A stretch of 64,000 nt of DNA from positions 27,330 to 91,329 of the forward strand of contig RAYY01000022.1 of NCBI GenBank assembly GCA_003611875.1, read 5' to 3'. Positions 63,898 through 64,000 of the stretch are shown one piece after another. Origin of the DNA: a bacterium D16-56. Lineage in GTDB: Bacteria; Bacillota; Clostridia; Lachnospirales; Lachnospiraceae. Position 1 is the first letter of the stretch, and every line of letters starts with the position of its first letter. The notes beneath the pieces are model-generated. The model had not been told where the DNA came from and ran no database searches. It saw only the letters and a program-made list of their open reading frames with translations. A program made the translations under genes and the position numbers.

Positions 63898-64000
63898 TTG
63901 AAACTGACACGGCACAACGGACGCTCCGGCAAAAACGGCACATACAACCCACGCCACAATGACCGCCGCTTTGACGTGGAAAACAGCGGGCATATTGATT
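63898..64000 (+). CDS. Relaxase/mobilization protein, N-terminus (runs off window)
   Basis: The last 34 codons, from a TTG at 63898 with AAAGGGGG upstream, read KLTRHNGRSGKNGTYNPRHN then DRRFDVENSGHID. This is the beginning of MobV/Pre-like plasmid recombination enzymes found in clostridial integrative elements, which nick oriT and lead DNA transfer. The catalytic residues lie beyond the window. Confidence 0.7.
   Translation, partial: MKLTRHNGRSGKNGTYNPRHNDRRFDVENSGHID

Noticed and set aside
63554..63901. 115-codon open frame before the relaxase
   Set aside because: Composition follows the GC-rich inverted repeats, no family resemblance and no good ribosome site; better explained as an oriT-type region.
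1..64000. CRISPR arrays, rRNA and tRNA genes
   Set aside because: No regularly spaced repeats, no rRNA signatures and no tRNA T-loop/anticodon patterns were noticed by reading both strands; a dedicated scan was not possible.

Overview
The window looks like the chromosome of a spore-forming, anaerobic member of the Lachnospiraceae (Clostridia). The reasons are the moderate GC content, strong AGGAGG-type ribosome sites, a Firmicutes RicT, spmA/spmB, a FabK-type fatty-acid cluster with fused accDA, a DHHW/MBOAT envelope cassette and TnpV-type mobile DNA. I infer this from gene content; no rRNA or tRNA gene was found to confirm it.

Layout. 1-2.8 kb: RicT (cut by the window edge), a TrmN6-like methyltransferase and RsmI. 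2.8-5.1 kb: a GerMN lipoprotein, a FabT-like MarR regulator and spmAB. 5.2-16.0 kb: one long leftward fatty-acid operon, fabH-acpP-fabK-fabD-fabG-fabF-accB-fabZ-accC-accDA plus a second FabK/nitronate-monooxygenase-like gene, starting at a clear sigma-A promoter with a FabT-type palindrome and a structured leader. 16.1-18.0 kb: a GntR(YtrA)-ABC operon with a large palindromic operator. 18.1-23.8 kb: DUF885 lipoprotein, pyrC, a split ThrE exporter, an MBL hydrolase and DUF378. 23.9-28.5 kb: potABCD with a cupin regulator. 28.7-33.6 kb: asnA, rpiB, aroC, a YbhE-type propeller and DUF4397. 33.8-38.4 kb: a probable envelope O-acylation cassette (SGNH, DUF4358, MBOAT, DHHW). 38.5-38.9 kb: a 41-residue membrane protein whose leader resembles the fabH leader. 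39-49 kb: two complete two-component/ABC (FtsX-type) modules, followed by decayed genes.

50.6-60.1 kb holds two separate BlaI/M56-BlaR systems. In the first, the extracytoplasmic domain of the M56 sensor is nearly a copy (gapless, about 57% identical by hand count over about 135 residues) of a secreted protein encoded divergently, and BlaI-like palindromes overlap both promoters. This is the most unusual system in the window. In the second, a true BlaR1 with a penicillin-binding domain and its BlaI appear to control a large internally duplicated lipoprotein through TTAC-N4-GTAA dyads. Between them lies a cupin regulator with azlC and an azlD broken at a 12-G tract, which could be a phase-variable switch or an assembly error.

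60.1-64 kb: remnants of an aminotransferase and a LysR gene, then the edge of a mobilizable or conjugative element (TnpV, XRE regulator, two small accessory proteins, a candidate oriT and the start of a relaxase) that runs off the window. All functions are read from sequence and memory of families; no database search was run.
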